Shown: in pieces, positions 45,797-53,721 of the stretch
How positions within the stretch are numbered: position 1 is the stretch's first letter
Layout: the number at the start of each line of letters is the position of its first letter
NCBI RefSeq assembly: GCF_004117935.1
Contig: NZ_SDOY01000096.1
Location: 1 to 64,000, forward strand
DNA: 64,000 nt
DNA from: Streptomyces roseicoloratus
GTDB lineage: Bacteria > Actinomycetota > Actinomycetes > Streptomycetales > Streptomycetaceae
Direction of reading: 5' to 3'
Notes under the pieces: generated by a model
What the model was told of the DNA's origin: nothing
Seen by the model: only the letters and a program-made list of their open reading frames with translations
Database searches by the model: none
Made by a program: the position numbers and the translations under genes

Positions 45797-48625
45797 ATGA
45801 CAGAGGACCTCACACCAGCCGAAGCGTACGCAGCCGCCCGCGCCCGCAACGCGGAGCAGGCCACGGCGCTGGCCCCCTTCCGCGAGATGTACGACTTCGG
45901 TCTCGACCCGTTCCAGATCGAGGCGTGCCAGGCTCTCGAAGCGGGCAAGGGCGTGCTCGTCGCCGCACCCACGGGCTCCGGCAAGACCATCGTCGGCGAG
46001 TTCGCCGTCCACCTCGCCCTCCGGCAGGGCCGCAAGTGCTTCTACACCACGCCGATCAAGGCACTCTCCAACCAGAAGTACGCCGACCTCGTGAAGCGGT
46101 ACGGCCACGAGAAGGTCGGCCTGCTCACCGGCGACAACAGCGTCAACGGTGACGCCCCGATCGTCGTCATGACCACCGAGGTCCTCCGCAACATGCTGTA
46201 CGCGGGGTCGCAGGCGCTGTCCGGCCTCGGCTACGTCGTCATGGACGAGGTCCACTACCTCTCGGACCGCTTCCGCGGCGCCGTCTGGGAGGAAGTGATC
46301 ATCCACCTCCCCGAATCGGTGACGCTGGTGTCGCTCTCCGCGACCGTGTCGAACGCCGAGGAGTTCGGCGACTGGCTCGACACCGTCCGCGGCGACACCG
46401 AGGTGATCGTCTCCGAGAGCCGGCCCGTGCCACTGTGGCAGCACGTCCTGGCCGGCCGCCGGATGTACGACCTCTTCGAGGAGGAGACCGACCACGGCGG
46501 CCGCGGCGCCTCCCGCCGCGAGGTCAACCCCGACCTGCTGCGCCTGGCCCGCACCGAGAACTCGCGCACGTACAACCCGCGCGACCGCCGCCGCGGCAAG
46601 ATGATCCGCGAGGCCGACCGCGAGCGCGAGCGCCGCCAGCGCTCCCGCATCTGGACCCCCGGCCGGCCCGAGGTCATCGAGCGACTCGACGCCGAGGGCC
46701 TGCTGCCCGCGATCACCTTCATCTTCAGCCGGGCCGGGTGCGAGTCCGCCGTCCAGCAGTGCCTCTACGCGGGCCTCCGGCTCAACGACGACGAGGGCCG
46801 CGCCCGCGTCCGCGAGATCGTCGAGGAGCGCACCGCCGTGATTCCGACCGAGGACCTGCACGTCCTCGGCTACTACGAGTGGCTGGAAGCCCTGGAGCGG
46901 GGCATCGCCGCCCACCACGCCGGCATGCTCCCCACCTTCAAGGAGGTCGTCGAGGAACTCTTCGTCCGCGGCCTCGTCAAGGCCGTCTTCGCCACCGAGA
47001 CCCTGGCCCTCGGCATCAACATGCCGGCCCGCTCCGTGGTCCTGGAGAAGCTCGTCAAGTGGAACGGCGAACAGCACGCCGACATCACGCCGGGCGAGTA
47101 CACCCAGCTCACCGGCCGGGCCGGGCGCCGCGGCATCGACGTCGAGGGACACGCCGTCGTGCTGTGGCAGCGCGGCATGGACCCCGGCCACCTGGCCGGA
47201 CTCGCCGGCACGCGCACCTATCCGCTGCGCTCCAGCTTCAAGCCCTCGTACAACATGGCGGTCAACCTCGTCGACCAGTTCGGCCGGCACCGCTCGCGCG
47301 AACTGCTGGAGACCTCCTTCGCCCAGTTCCAGGCCGACCGCTCGGTCGTCGGGATCTCCCGCCAGGTCCAGCGGAACGAGGAAGGCCTCCAGGGCTACCG
47401 GGAGGGCATGACCTGCCACCTCGGCGACTTCGAGGAGTACGCGCGGCTCCGCCGCGAACTCAAGGACCGCGAGACCGAACTGGCCCGGCAGGGCGCCGCA
47501 CAGCGCCGCGCCCAGGCCGCGGCGTCCCTGGAGCGGCTCAAGCCGGGCGACGTCATCCACGTGCCGACGGGCAAGTTCGCCGGCCTCGCGCTCGTCCTCG
47601 ACCCGGGCGTCCCCGCGGGCCGTACCAACGGGCACCGCGGCTTCGAGCACCACGACGGGCCGCGGCCGCTGGTCCTGACCGCGGAGCGGCAGGTCAAGCG
47701 CCTCGCCTCCATCGACTTCCCGGTGCCGGTGGAACCGCTGGAGCGGATGCGGATCCCGCGTTCCTTCAACCCGCGGTCCCCGCAGTCCCGCCGCGACCTC
47801 GCCTCCGCGCTGCGCAGCAAGGCCGGCCACATCAACCCGGAGCGGCACCGCAAGCAGCGCTCGGCCGCCGCCGACGACCGCGAGATCGCACGGCTGCGCA
47901 CCGAGATCCGGGCCCACCCCTGCCACGGCTGCGACGAACGCGAGGACCACGCCCGCTGGGCCGAGCGCTACCACCGGCTGCAGCGCGACACCAAGCAGCT
48001 GGAACGGCGGATCGAGGGCCGCACCAACACGATCGCCCGCACCTTCGACCGGATCGTCGCGCTCCTGACGGAGCTCGACTACCTGCGCGGCGACGAGGTC
48101 ACCGGCAACGGCAAGCGGCTCGCCCGGCTCTACGGCGAGCTCGACCTCCTCGCCAGCGAATGCCTGCGCGACGGCGTGTGGGAGGGACTCGACCCGGCCG
48201 AGCTGGCCGCGTGCGTCTCCGCGCTCGTCTACGAGGCCCGGCAGTCCGACGACGCCGTCGCGCCCAAGCTGCCGACCGGCAGGGCCAAGGCCGCGCTCGG
48301 CGAGATGGTGCGGATCTGGGGCCGGCTCGACGCGCTGGAGGAGGAGTTCAAGCTCCACCAGGCGGAGGGCGTCGGTCAGCGCGAGCCCGACCTCGGCTTC
48401 GCCTGGGCCGCCTACCAGTGGGCCTCAGACAAGGGGCTCGACGAGGTGCTGCGCGAGGCGGAGATGCCCGCGGGCGACTTCGTCCGATGGTGCAAGCAGG
48501 TCATCGACGTGCTCGGGCAGATCGCGGCGGCCGCGCCGAAGGAGAACAGCACGGTCGCCAAGAACGCCCGGAAGGCCGTGGATTCGCTGCTCAGGGGCGT
48601 GGTCGCCTACAGCTCGGTGGGCTGA
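45797..48625 (+). CDS. helY: Ski2/Mtr4-like DEAD/DEAH-box RNA helicase (HelY family)
   Basis: A 942-residue superfamily 2 helicase. Walker A is PTGSGKT at 58-64, and DEVH is at 150-153. Motif III is SLSATVSN, and motif VI is QLTGRAGRRGID. The long C-terminal part carries a DSHCT-type helical domain typical of Mtr4/Ski2 relatives (LASECLRDGVWEGLDPAELA near 795). An unusual basic, Arg-rich insertion lies between the two RecA-like domains near residue 270. The mycobacterial relative is HelY. RNA processing or decay is the likely role. It is separated from tatC by a terminator. Confidence 0.93.
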   Translation: MTEDLTPAEAYAAARARNAEQATALAPFREMYDFGLDPFQIEACQALEAGKGVLVAAPTGSGKTIVGEFAVHLALRQGRKCFYTTPIKALSNQKYADLVKRYGHEKVGLLTGDNSVNGDAPIVVMTTEVLRNMLYAGSQALSGLGYVVMDEVHYLSDRFRGAVWEEVIIHLPESVTLVSLSATVSNAEEFGDWLDTVRGDTEVIVSESRPVPLWQHVLAGRRMYDLFEEETDHGGRGASRREVNPDLLRLARTENSRTYNPRDRRRGKMIREADRERERRQRSRIWTPGRPEVIERLDAEGLLPAITFIFSRAGCESAVQQCLYAGLRLNDDEGRARVREIVEERTAVIPTEDLHVLGYYEWLEALERGIAAHHAGMLPTFKEVVEELFVRGLVKAVFATETLALGINMPARSVVLEKLVKWNGEQHADITPGEYTQLTGRAGRRGIDVEGHAVVLWQRGMDPGHLAGLAGTRTYPLRSSFKPSYNMAVNLVDQFGRHRSRELLETSFAQFQADRSVVGISRQVQRNEEGLQGYREGMTCHLGDFEEYARLRRELKDRETELARQGAAQRRAQAAASLERLKPGDVIHVPTGKFAGLALVLDPGVPAGRTNGHRGFEHHDGPRPLVLTAERQVKRLASIDFPVPVEPLERMRIPRSFNPRSPQSRRDLASALRSKAGHINPERHRKQRSAAADDREIARLRTEIRAHPCHGCDEREDHARWAERYHRLQRDTKQLERRIEGRTNTIARTFDRIVALLTELDYLRGDEVTGNGKRLARLYGELDLLASECLRDGVWEGLDPAELAACVSALVYEARQSDDAVAPKLPTGRAKAALGEMVRIWGRLDALEEEFKLHQAEGVGQREPDLGFAWAAYQWASDKGLDEVLREAEMPAGDFVRWCKQVIDVLGQIAAAAPKENSTVAKNARKAVDSLLRGVVAYSSVG

Positions 48626-48670
48626 GCCGACGACTTCCGGTTCGGTGTGCTGACCGTGAGCTGACAAGGG

Positions 48671-48679
48671 TTATCCACA
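48671..48679 (+). promoter_or_regulatory. DnaA-box-like nonamer upstream of the P450 gene
   Basis: TTATCCACA is identical to the E. coli DnaA-box consensus and differs by one base from the Streptomyces form. A single copy in the 143-nt intergenic region is weak evidence for function. Confidence 0.3.
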
Positions 48680-48768
48680 GGGGTGGCGGAGTGTCGGTTC
48701 CTTCCGCTTCCATGAACTCGTACAGCAGAACGAGATCGTGAAAGCAATTCCGCAGGGGGGAACCGCAC

Positions 48769-50178
48769 TTGACCACGCACGCCGGTCCGTCCGCCGCCGC
48801 CGTCACCGGCGTGACCGCGGACGGACGCAAGACAGCCCCGGGCCCCCGGGGCGTTCCGTTCCTCGGGAACCTGCCGGAGTTCGGCAAGGACCCGCTCGCC
48901 TTCTTCGAACAGCTCCGTGGACGCGGCGACTTCGTCCGCTGGCGCTTCGGCCGCACCAACTCGCTGTTCATCGCCCACCCCGAGACCATTGGTGAGCTCC
49001 TCACCGAGGTCGAGCGGACCTTCGACCAGGCAGAACTGGGCATCGCCTTCCGCACGCTGCTCGGAGACGGCGTCGTCGTCTCCAGAGGCGCCGACTGGCG
49101 GCGCAAGCGCTCCCTCGTCCAGCCCTCGGTGCGGCCCCGTCAGGTCAAGTCCTACGCCGCGACGATGGCCGAGTGCGCCGTGGACCTCGCCGAGCGGTGG
49201 AACGACGGGCAGCGCGTCGACATCAAGAAGGAGATGGCCGCCCTCACCCAACTCATCGCCGTCCGCACCATCTTCGGCGTCGACACCGCCGCCGACGCCG
49301 AGGCGATCGGCCGCGCCATGGACGTCGCCCAGAAGGAGATCGGCGCCGAGTTCAGCGGCATCGGCGCGATGCTGCCCGACTGGGTGCCCACGCCCGGACG
49401 AGCCCGGGTCAAGCGTGCGACGGCTGTCATCGACGCCGAGGTCTCCCGGATCGTCGCCCGCCACCGCGACGGCGACAGCGACCGCCCGGACCTCCTCAGC
49501 CGGCTGCTCGCAGCGAAGGACGAGACCGGCGCACACCTCTCCGACAAGGAGATCCGCGACGAGACCGTCACGCTCTACATCGGCGGGCACGAGACCACCA
49601 GTTCCACCCTCGTCTGGGCCTGGTATCTCCTCTCCCGCAACCCGCGCGTGGCCGAGGCGCTGGGCGCGGAGCTCGACCGGGTGCTCGGCGACCGCGACCC
49701 CGGCTTCGACGACTACACCGAACTCGCCTACACCCAGGCCGTGGTGAAGGAGACCCTGCGGCTCTACCCGACGGTCTGGCTGATCACCGCGATAGCGAAG
49801 GAGGGCGCCGTGCTCGGCGGTGCCCCGGTCCCGGCCGGCACCCGGATCTGGAGCAGCCAGTGGGCCACCCACCGCGACGGCCGCTGGTTCCGGGACCCGC
49901 TGGAGTTCCGCCCCGAGCGCTGGCTGACGCCGGGAGAGGGCGAGGAGGCGGAGGAGATACCCGAGTACGCCTGGTATCCCTTCGGTGGCGGCCCCCGCGT
50001 CTGCCTCGGCACCCGTTTCGCCATGGTGGAGGCGGTCCTGATCCTGGCCGTCCTGGCCCGCCGCTTCCGACTGGACGTCACCGCCGAGGAGATCCTCCCC
50101 ATGCCGGGGCTCACCCTCCAGCCGGACCGCGAGGTCCTCGCGACGGTCAGGGACCGCCCGGGCCGCTCCCGCGGCTGA
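48769..50178 (+). CDS. cytochrome P450
   Basis: A 469-residue haem monooxygenase. The haem-ligand motif FGGGPRVCLGTRF places Cys at about residue 412. The I-helix is LYIGGHETTSSTL, and the K-helix ExxR is KETLRLYP. The N-terminus has a Pro-rich entry (GPRGVPFLGNLPEFGKDPLA) and no membrane anchor, so it is soluble. It is longer than most bacterial P450s and resembles the eukaryotic-like/fatty-acid hydroxylase clan. The substrate is unknown. The TTG at 48769 follows GGGGGGAAC. No ferredoxin or terpene synthase gene is adjacent. Confidence 0.92.
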   Translation: MTTHAGPSAAAVTGVTADGRKTAPGPRGVPFLGNLPEFGKDPLAFFEQLRGRGDFVRWRFGRTNSLFIAHPETIGELLTEVERTFDQAELGIAFRTLLGDGVVVSRGADWRRKRSLVQPSVRPRQVKSYAATMAECAVDLAERWNDGQRVDIKKEMAALTQLIAVRTIFGVDTAADAEAIGRAMDVAQKEIGAEFSGIGAMLPDWVPTPGRARVKRATAVIDAEVSRIVARHRDGDSDRPDLLSRLLAAKDETGAHLSDKEIRDETVTLYIGGHETTSSTLVWAWYLLSRNPRVAEALGAELDRVLGDRDPGFDDYTELAYTQAVVKETLRLYPTVWLITAIAKEGAVLGGAPVPAGTRIWSSQWATHRDGRWFRDPLEFRPERWLTPGEGEEAEEIPEYAWYPFGGGPRVCLGTRFAMVEAVLILAVLARRFRLDVTAEEILPMPGLTLQPDREVLATVRDRPGRSRG

Positions 50179-50185
50179 GGAAACG

Positions 50186-50221
50186 GGGCCTGTCCGGCGC
50201 GATCAGGGACCGGACAGGCCC
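50186..50221. terminator. bidirectional terminator shared by the P450 and ADP-ribosylglycohydrolase genes
   Basis: GGGCCTGTCCGG pairs perfectly with CCGGACAGGCCC around a 12-nt loop. One arm lies inside the last codons of the convergent ADP-ribosylglycohydrolase gene. Confidence 0.75.
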
Positions 50222-51162
50222 AGGACGGCCTCACTGTCCTGACGGGCCAGGGCCCGTGCCAGGGCGTCCAGGTCCTCGGCGCGCAGGACCCGGTCGCCGA
50301 AGCCCGGGAGGGGCACGTGCAGGGCGGCGGCCCAGCGGGCCGGGACGGCGTCCGGTCCGTACACGGCGCCGGCCAGCATGCCCGTGACGGCGGCGACGGT
50401 GTCCGTGTCGCCGCCGAGGTCGACGGCGGCGGTGAGGGCCTGTTCGAACGAGGCGGTGGTGCGCAGGGCCCACACGGCGGAGCCGAGGCAGGGCCAGACG
50501 GCGCCGTTGAACTCGGTGGCGTTCTCGGGCCGCCAGCCGGGGGCGAGGACGGTGGCCCAGCGGTCCCGGTGGGCTTCCGCGACGTTCCCGAGCACGTCGG
50601 GCAGGGCTGCCAGCGGGTCCTCGCCGAGGAGGGCGACGCGGACCAGTTCGTGCAGCACTGCCGTGCCCTCCCAGGCGGCGGCGTCCCCGTGGGTCAGCGC
50701 GGCGATCCGCCGGGCCGCTTCCATGGTGGCGGCGCGGCCGGCGGAGGCGAAGCGGACGGCCGGTGTCGCGGCCCGCATCAGCGAACCGTTGCCCGCGGCG
50801 CGGCCGTTGAGCTGGAAGTGCAGGGCCGCGGCCCGGTCCCAGGGGTCGCCGCCGAGGAGAACGGCCTCCGTCTGCAGGCCGATGTCCTTGGGCGCGGCGG
50901 CGGCCCAGCGGCGGAAGCGGTCGAACATGTCCGGCAGATCGAGTCCGCCGCGTTCGAGGAGCGACTCCCCGACGAGCACGGCCATCTGCGTGTCGTCCGT
51001 GGCCTCCCCGGGGTCCCAGCCGCCGCCCCCGCACATCTCGCCCGTACCGTCGGGGAAGCGCTCGCGGAACACGCCGGGAAGCCCGAACTCGAAGGGCGCA
51101 CCGAGCGCGTCCCCGACGGCGGATCCCAGTACGGCGCCGACGGCCCGGTCCTCGTGTCGCAT
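50203..51162 (-). CDS. ADP-ribosylglycohydrolase family protein
   Basis: A 319-residue all-helical hydrolase of the DraG/ARH family, which removes ADP-ribose from proteins or related compounds. The first motif is GSAVGDALGAPFE, and the magnesium-binding cluster is ATDDTQM with D56 and D57. The second cluster, DLGGDTDTVAAVTGML, supplies the remaining Asp residues. All the expected metal ligands are visible. The physiological substrate is unknown, and no DraT-like or ART-like transferase is next to it. The ATG at 51162 is at the conserved N-terminus. Confidence 0.92.
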   Translation of the reverse strand: MRHEDRAVGAVLGSAVGDALGAPFEFGLPGVFRERFPDGTGEMCGGGGWDPGEATDDTQMAVLVGESLLERGGLDLPDMFDRFRRWAAAAPKDIGLQTEAVLLGGDPWDRAAALHFQLNGRAAGNGSLMRAATPAVRFASAGRAATMEAARRIAALTHGDAAAWEGTAVLHELVRVALLGEDPLAALPDVLGNVAEAHRDRWATVLAPGWRPENATEFNGAVWPCLGSAVWALRTTASFEQALTAAVDLGGDTDTVAAVTGMLAGAVYGPDAVPARWAAALHVPLPGFGDRVLRAEDLDALARALARQDSEAVLGLSGP

Positions 51163-51171
51163 GTGACGAGG

Positions 51172-51621
51172 CTACCGGCGGGCGGAGGAGGCGGGGCGGG
51201 GGGTGCGGGAATACCGGAGTGCGCGGATCGGGAGGAACAGGAGGAGGGCGAAGGGGGAGAGGAGGATCGTGAGGACGAGAAGCGGGCCCATGAGGAAGGG
51301 CGAGAGGCCGAGGCGGCGGCCCTCCCGGTAGATCCACTGACCGAGGAGCAGGTCCCAGGCGATGATCTGGGCCCAGACCGCGCCGGCGCCGTCGGCGAGC
51401 GTGGTCAGGTCGCGGAAGGCGTCGATGTCCGGGCTGCTGACGGCCGTCCAGAGTTCCGGGAGGACCGGGGCCGCCAGGACCAGGTAGACCGTGAGGACCG
51501 GGAGGACGGTCAGGGGCGAGGCGGCGACGCGGTCCGTGATGCTCCGGCCCGGCGCGAGGGTCATCAGCAGCCAGACGGGCGCGGCGAGGAGGAAGGTGAG
51601 TTCGAAGAGGAAGTCGGTCAT
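51172..51621 (-). CDS. ABA4-like family membrane protein
   Basis: A 149-residue integral membrane protein with four hydrophobic segments. The loop FRDLTTLADGAGAVWAQIIA followed by WDLLLGQWIYREGRRLG matches the ABA4-like (DUF4281) pattern, in which a conserved DLxxGxW motif ends a helix. In plants ABA4 acts in neoxanthin synthesis; the bacterial function is unknown. The ATG overlaps the stop of the upstream membrane-protein gene (ATGA), so the two are coupled. The C-terminus is basic. Confidence 0.78.
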   Translation of the reverse strand: MTDFLFELTFLLAAPVWLLMTLAPGRSITDRVAASPLTVLPVLTVYLVLAAPVLPELWTAVSSPDIDAFRDLTTLADGAGAVWAQIIAWDLLLGQWIYREGRRLGLSPFLMGPLLVLTILLSPFALLLFLPIRALRYSRTPRPASSARR

Positions 51622-52601
51622 GCCGCGAGCTCCTGACGGCCGGCGGGGTCGGGGGTGCGGGGGGCGCGGAGCGACAGGGCGGTGGCCGCCGCGGTGAGGA
51701 CGGCGAGGGCGCCGGCCGCGGCGAGCGTGAGGGCGTCGGGGGAGAGCAGCGGCTGACCGCGCAGGGCCTGCCAGGTGACCAGGACGAAGAGGCCGGCGTA
51801 CGCGCCCGCGGTGGTGAGCGTCAGCCGGAGGCGGACCCGGTCGTCGGCGAGCCGGGCGAAGCGCGGCGCGAGGGCGGCGAGCAGCAGCAGGAGCAGGGGG
51901 ACCAGCTGGAGCGCGTGCATCCCGAAGAAGTGGGCGATGCGCAGGTCGCCACCGGTGGTGGACCAGCCGATGAGCGGAATGCCGGGGCCGCCGTCGGGGA
52001 CGCCCACGCTGTGCGCGCCGTTGGTCGCCGGGCTCTCCTGCGCGAGTTGTTCCGGGGTCGGCCGGACCATGAGGAAGCCGATCGCGGCGCCGGCCAGGGC
52101 GATGAGCGAGGAGAGGCGTACGGCCCAGGCGGTGGCGCGGTCCAGGATGCGGGCCCGCAGGAGGAGGACGGCGATCACGAGCGCGGCCGCCCAGAGGACG
52201 ACGACCGTCATGCCCATGAGCTGGAAGACGGCGGCGTCGAAGGCCGTCCCGACGTTGAAGTGGCTCTGCCTGCCGCGCACCACCTGCCCGGTGATGAGGA
52301 CCATCTCGATGGCGCTCGCCGCCGCGAGCACGGTCCCGGCCCACCAGCCGACCCGCCGGGCGCGGGCCCCGGGCAACAGGGACAGCATCCAGGCGAGCGT
52401 GAGCGCGTACGCCACGAAGGAGACGGAGAACTTGAACGGCTTGGCCCAGATGGGCGCGCCGACCAGCGTCCGGTCGTCCAGCAGGAGCCCGCCGGCCGAG
52501 ACCAGGGCGAGCAGGACCATCGAGCCGGTGAACCAGACCAAGGGCCGGTGGAGGGTGCGGAGTTGAGGTGCCGCTGAGGCTGAGGCTGAGGCTGAGGACA
52601 T
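51618..52601 (-). CDS. integral membrane protein, function unknown
   Basis: A 327-residue protein with about eight hydrophobic segments. I do not recognise a named family. Notable features are a PIWAKPFKFSVSFVAYALTL segment near the first third and RIAHFFGMHALQLVPLLLLL in the last third, with His residues inside or beside helices. The N-terminus (SSASASASAAP) is encoded by a short GCTGAG repeat. It is the first gene of a coupled pair with the ABA4-like protein. It is divergent from merR, whose inverted-repeat cluster lies at its promoter. Confidence 0.75.
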   Translation of the reverse strand: MSSASASASAAPQLRTLHRPLVWFTGSMVLLALVSAGGLLLDDRTLVGAPIWAKPFKFSVSFVAYALTLAWMLSLLPGARARRVGWWAGTVLAAASAIEMVLITGQVVRGRQSHFNVGTAFDAAVFQLMGMTVVVLWAAALVIAVLLLRARILDRATAWAVRLSSLIALAGAAIGFLMVRPTPEQLAQESPATNGAHSVGVPDGGPGIPLIGWSTTGGDLRIAHFFGMHALQLVPLLLLLLAALAPRFARLADDRVRLRLTLTTAGAYAGLFVLVTWQALRGQPLLSPDALTLAAAGALAVLTAAATALSLRAPRTPDPAGRQELAA

Positions 52602-52626
52602 GAGGAACCCCCGTGGGAACAGAATG

Positions 52627-52664
52627 GATAGTGGCGCTTACCGCTATCTGATAGTTCCACTATC
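52627..52664. promoter_or_regulatory. clustered inverted repeats, candidate MerR operator
   Basis: Two palindromes lie side by side. GATAGTGG...CCGCTATC (52627-52648) has one mismatch per arm pair, and GATAGT-TCC-ACTATC (52650-52664) is perfect. All four half-sites share GATAG/CTATC. They lie 25 nt from the membrane-gene start and about 57 nt from the merR start. Confidence 0.6.
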
Positions 52665-52720
52665 TATGATGGAGGGAGGGGTCGGCAAGGCCCTGGCGCG
52701 ACCGGAAAGGTGAACACGCG

Positions 52721-53365
52721 GTGCGTATCGGAGAGTTGAGTCGGAGGACCGGGGTGTCCGTGGCGACGATCAAGTACTACGTACGGGAGGGGCTGCTGCC
52801 CGCCGGACAGCTCACGAGCCCGAACCAGGCCTCCTACGACGAGTCGCACGTCCGCCGGCTCCGCCTGATCCGCGCCATGATCGACGTCGGCGGACTGTCC
52901 GTCGCCGCCGTCCGCGAGGTCGTCGCCGCGGTCGACGACCCGGACCGGCCGTTGCACGAGATGCTGGGTGCCGCCGCCGACTACGTGGTGCCGCGCTACG
53001 AGGGCGTCGGTGACGAGCCGGGCGACGCCCTCGTCGCCGCCCGCGTCACCGTCGCGGAGCTGATCGACCGCCGGGGCTGGCACTCCCATCCCGGCTCTCC
53101 GGCCGCGGAGGCCCTCGCGGTCGCCGTCGCCGCCCTGGAGAACGTCGGGCACGGAGACTTCCCCGAGGCGGTCCTCGAGGCGTACGCGGACGCGGCGGAA
53201 CGCGTGGCCCGGGTGGACGTCGACTACGTGGCCAAGAACGTCGCCCGCGAAGAACTCGTCGCGAGTGTGGTCGTCGGCACGGTCATCGGCGACGCGGTCT
53301 TCGCCGCCCTGCGCCGCCTCGCCCACATCGAGGCCTCGAAGCAGGTCTTCGGCCTCGACCGCTAA
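52721..53365 (+). CDS. MerR-family transcriptional regulator
   Basis: A 214-residue regulator. The N-terminal winged HTH is at 1-70 (MRIGELSRRTGVSVATIKYY, then VREGLLPAG and SHVRRLRLIRAMIDVGGLSV). The C-terminal ~140 residues lack the Cys patterns of metal sensors and look like an all-helical effector domain with many Ala and Val residues. The effector is unknown. The GTG at 52721 follows GGAAAGG at 11 nt and fits the family start. It is divergent from the ABA4-like operon, its likely target. Confidence 0.9.
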   Translation: MRIGELSRRTGVSVATIKYYVREGLLPAGQLTSPNQASYDESHVRRLRLIRAMIDVGGLSVAAVREVVAAVDDPDRPLHEMLGAAADYVVPRYEGVGDEPGDALVAARVTVAELIDRRGWHSHPGSPAAEALAVAVAALENVGHGDFPEAVLEAYADAAERVARVDVDYVAKNVAREELVASVVVGTVIGDAVFAALRRLAHIEASKQVFGLDR

Positions 53366-53721
53366 GCCGACTCCTCCGGATCACGCGGGGCTCCCGACGC
53401 CCGGTGGAAACGGCCTCGAGTCCGTCCGCCGGCCGGCGGCCCCGCCCCCAGCCGGGGTCGGGCGGGGCCACGTGCGCGGCTGCGGACCAGGACTTCATGC
53501 CGGAGGGACGGGGGAGGCGGCCTGCGGTGTGGCTGTTGCGGGGCTGCGCATCCGCGGGGGCTTCGGGCGGGGGCGCGGAGGTCCGTGGGTGCGGCGGCGT
53601 GGCTCTGGTCGGGTGAAATCCGGGTGGAGACGCGGCGCGGCGCGGGTGCCGCCGCAACCGCAGAAACGATCGGGCTCTGGTACGACGGGCGCGTTCCGCC
53701 ACGACCGAAAGGAACTCGCCC
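53366..53721. other. 356-nt intergenic region before the propeller protein
   Basis: It is very GC-rich with several short self-complementary stretches (for example near 53440-53480) and no convincing reading frame. GAAAGGAA just before 53722 is the ribosome binding site of the next gene. No promoter hexamer is clear. Confidence 0.45.

Noticed and set aside
48769-50178. P450 as part of a secondary-metabolite gene cluster
   Set aside because: No synthase, ferredoxin, reductase or tailoring genes are adjacent; neighbours are a helicase and an ADP-ribosylglycohydrolase.
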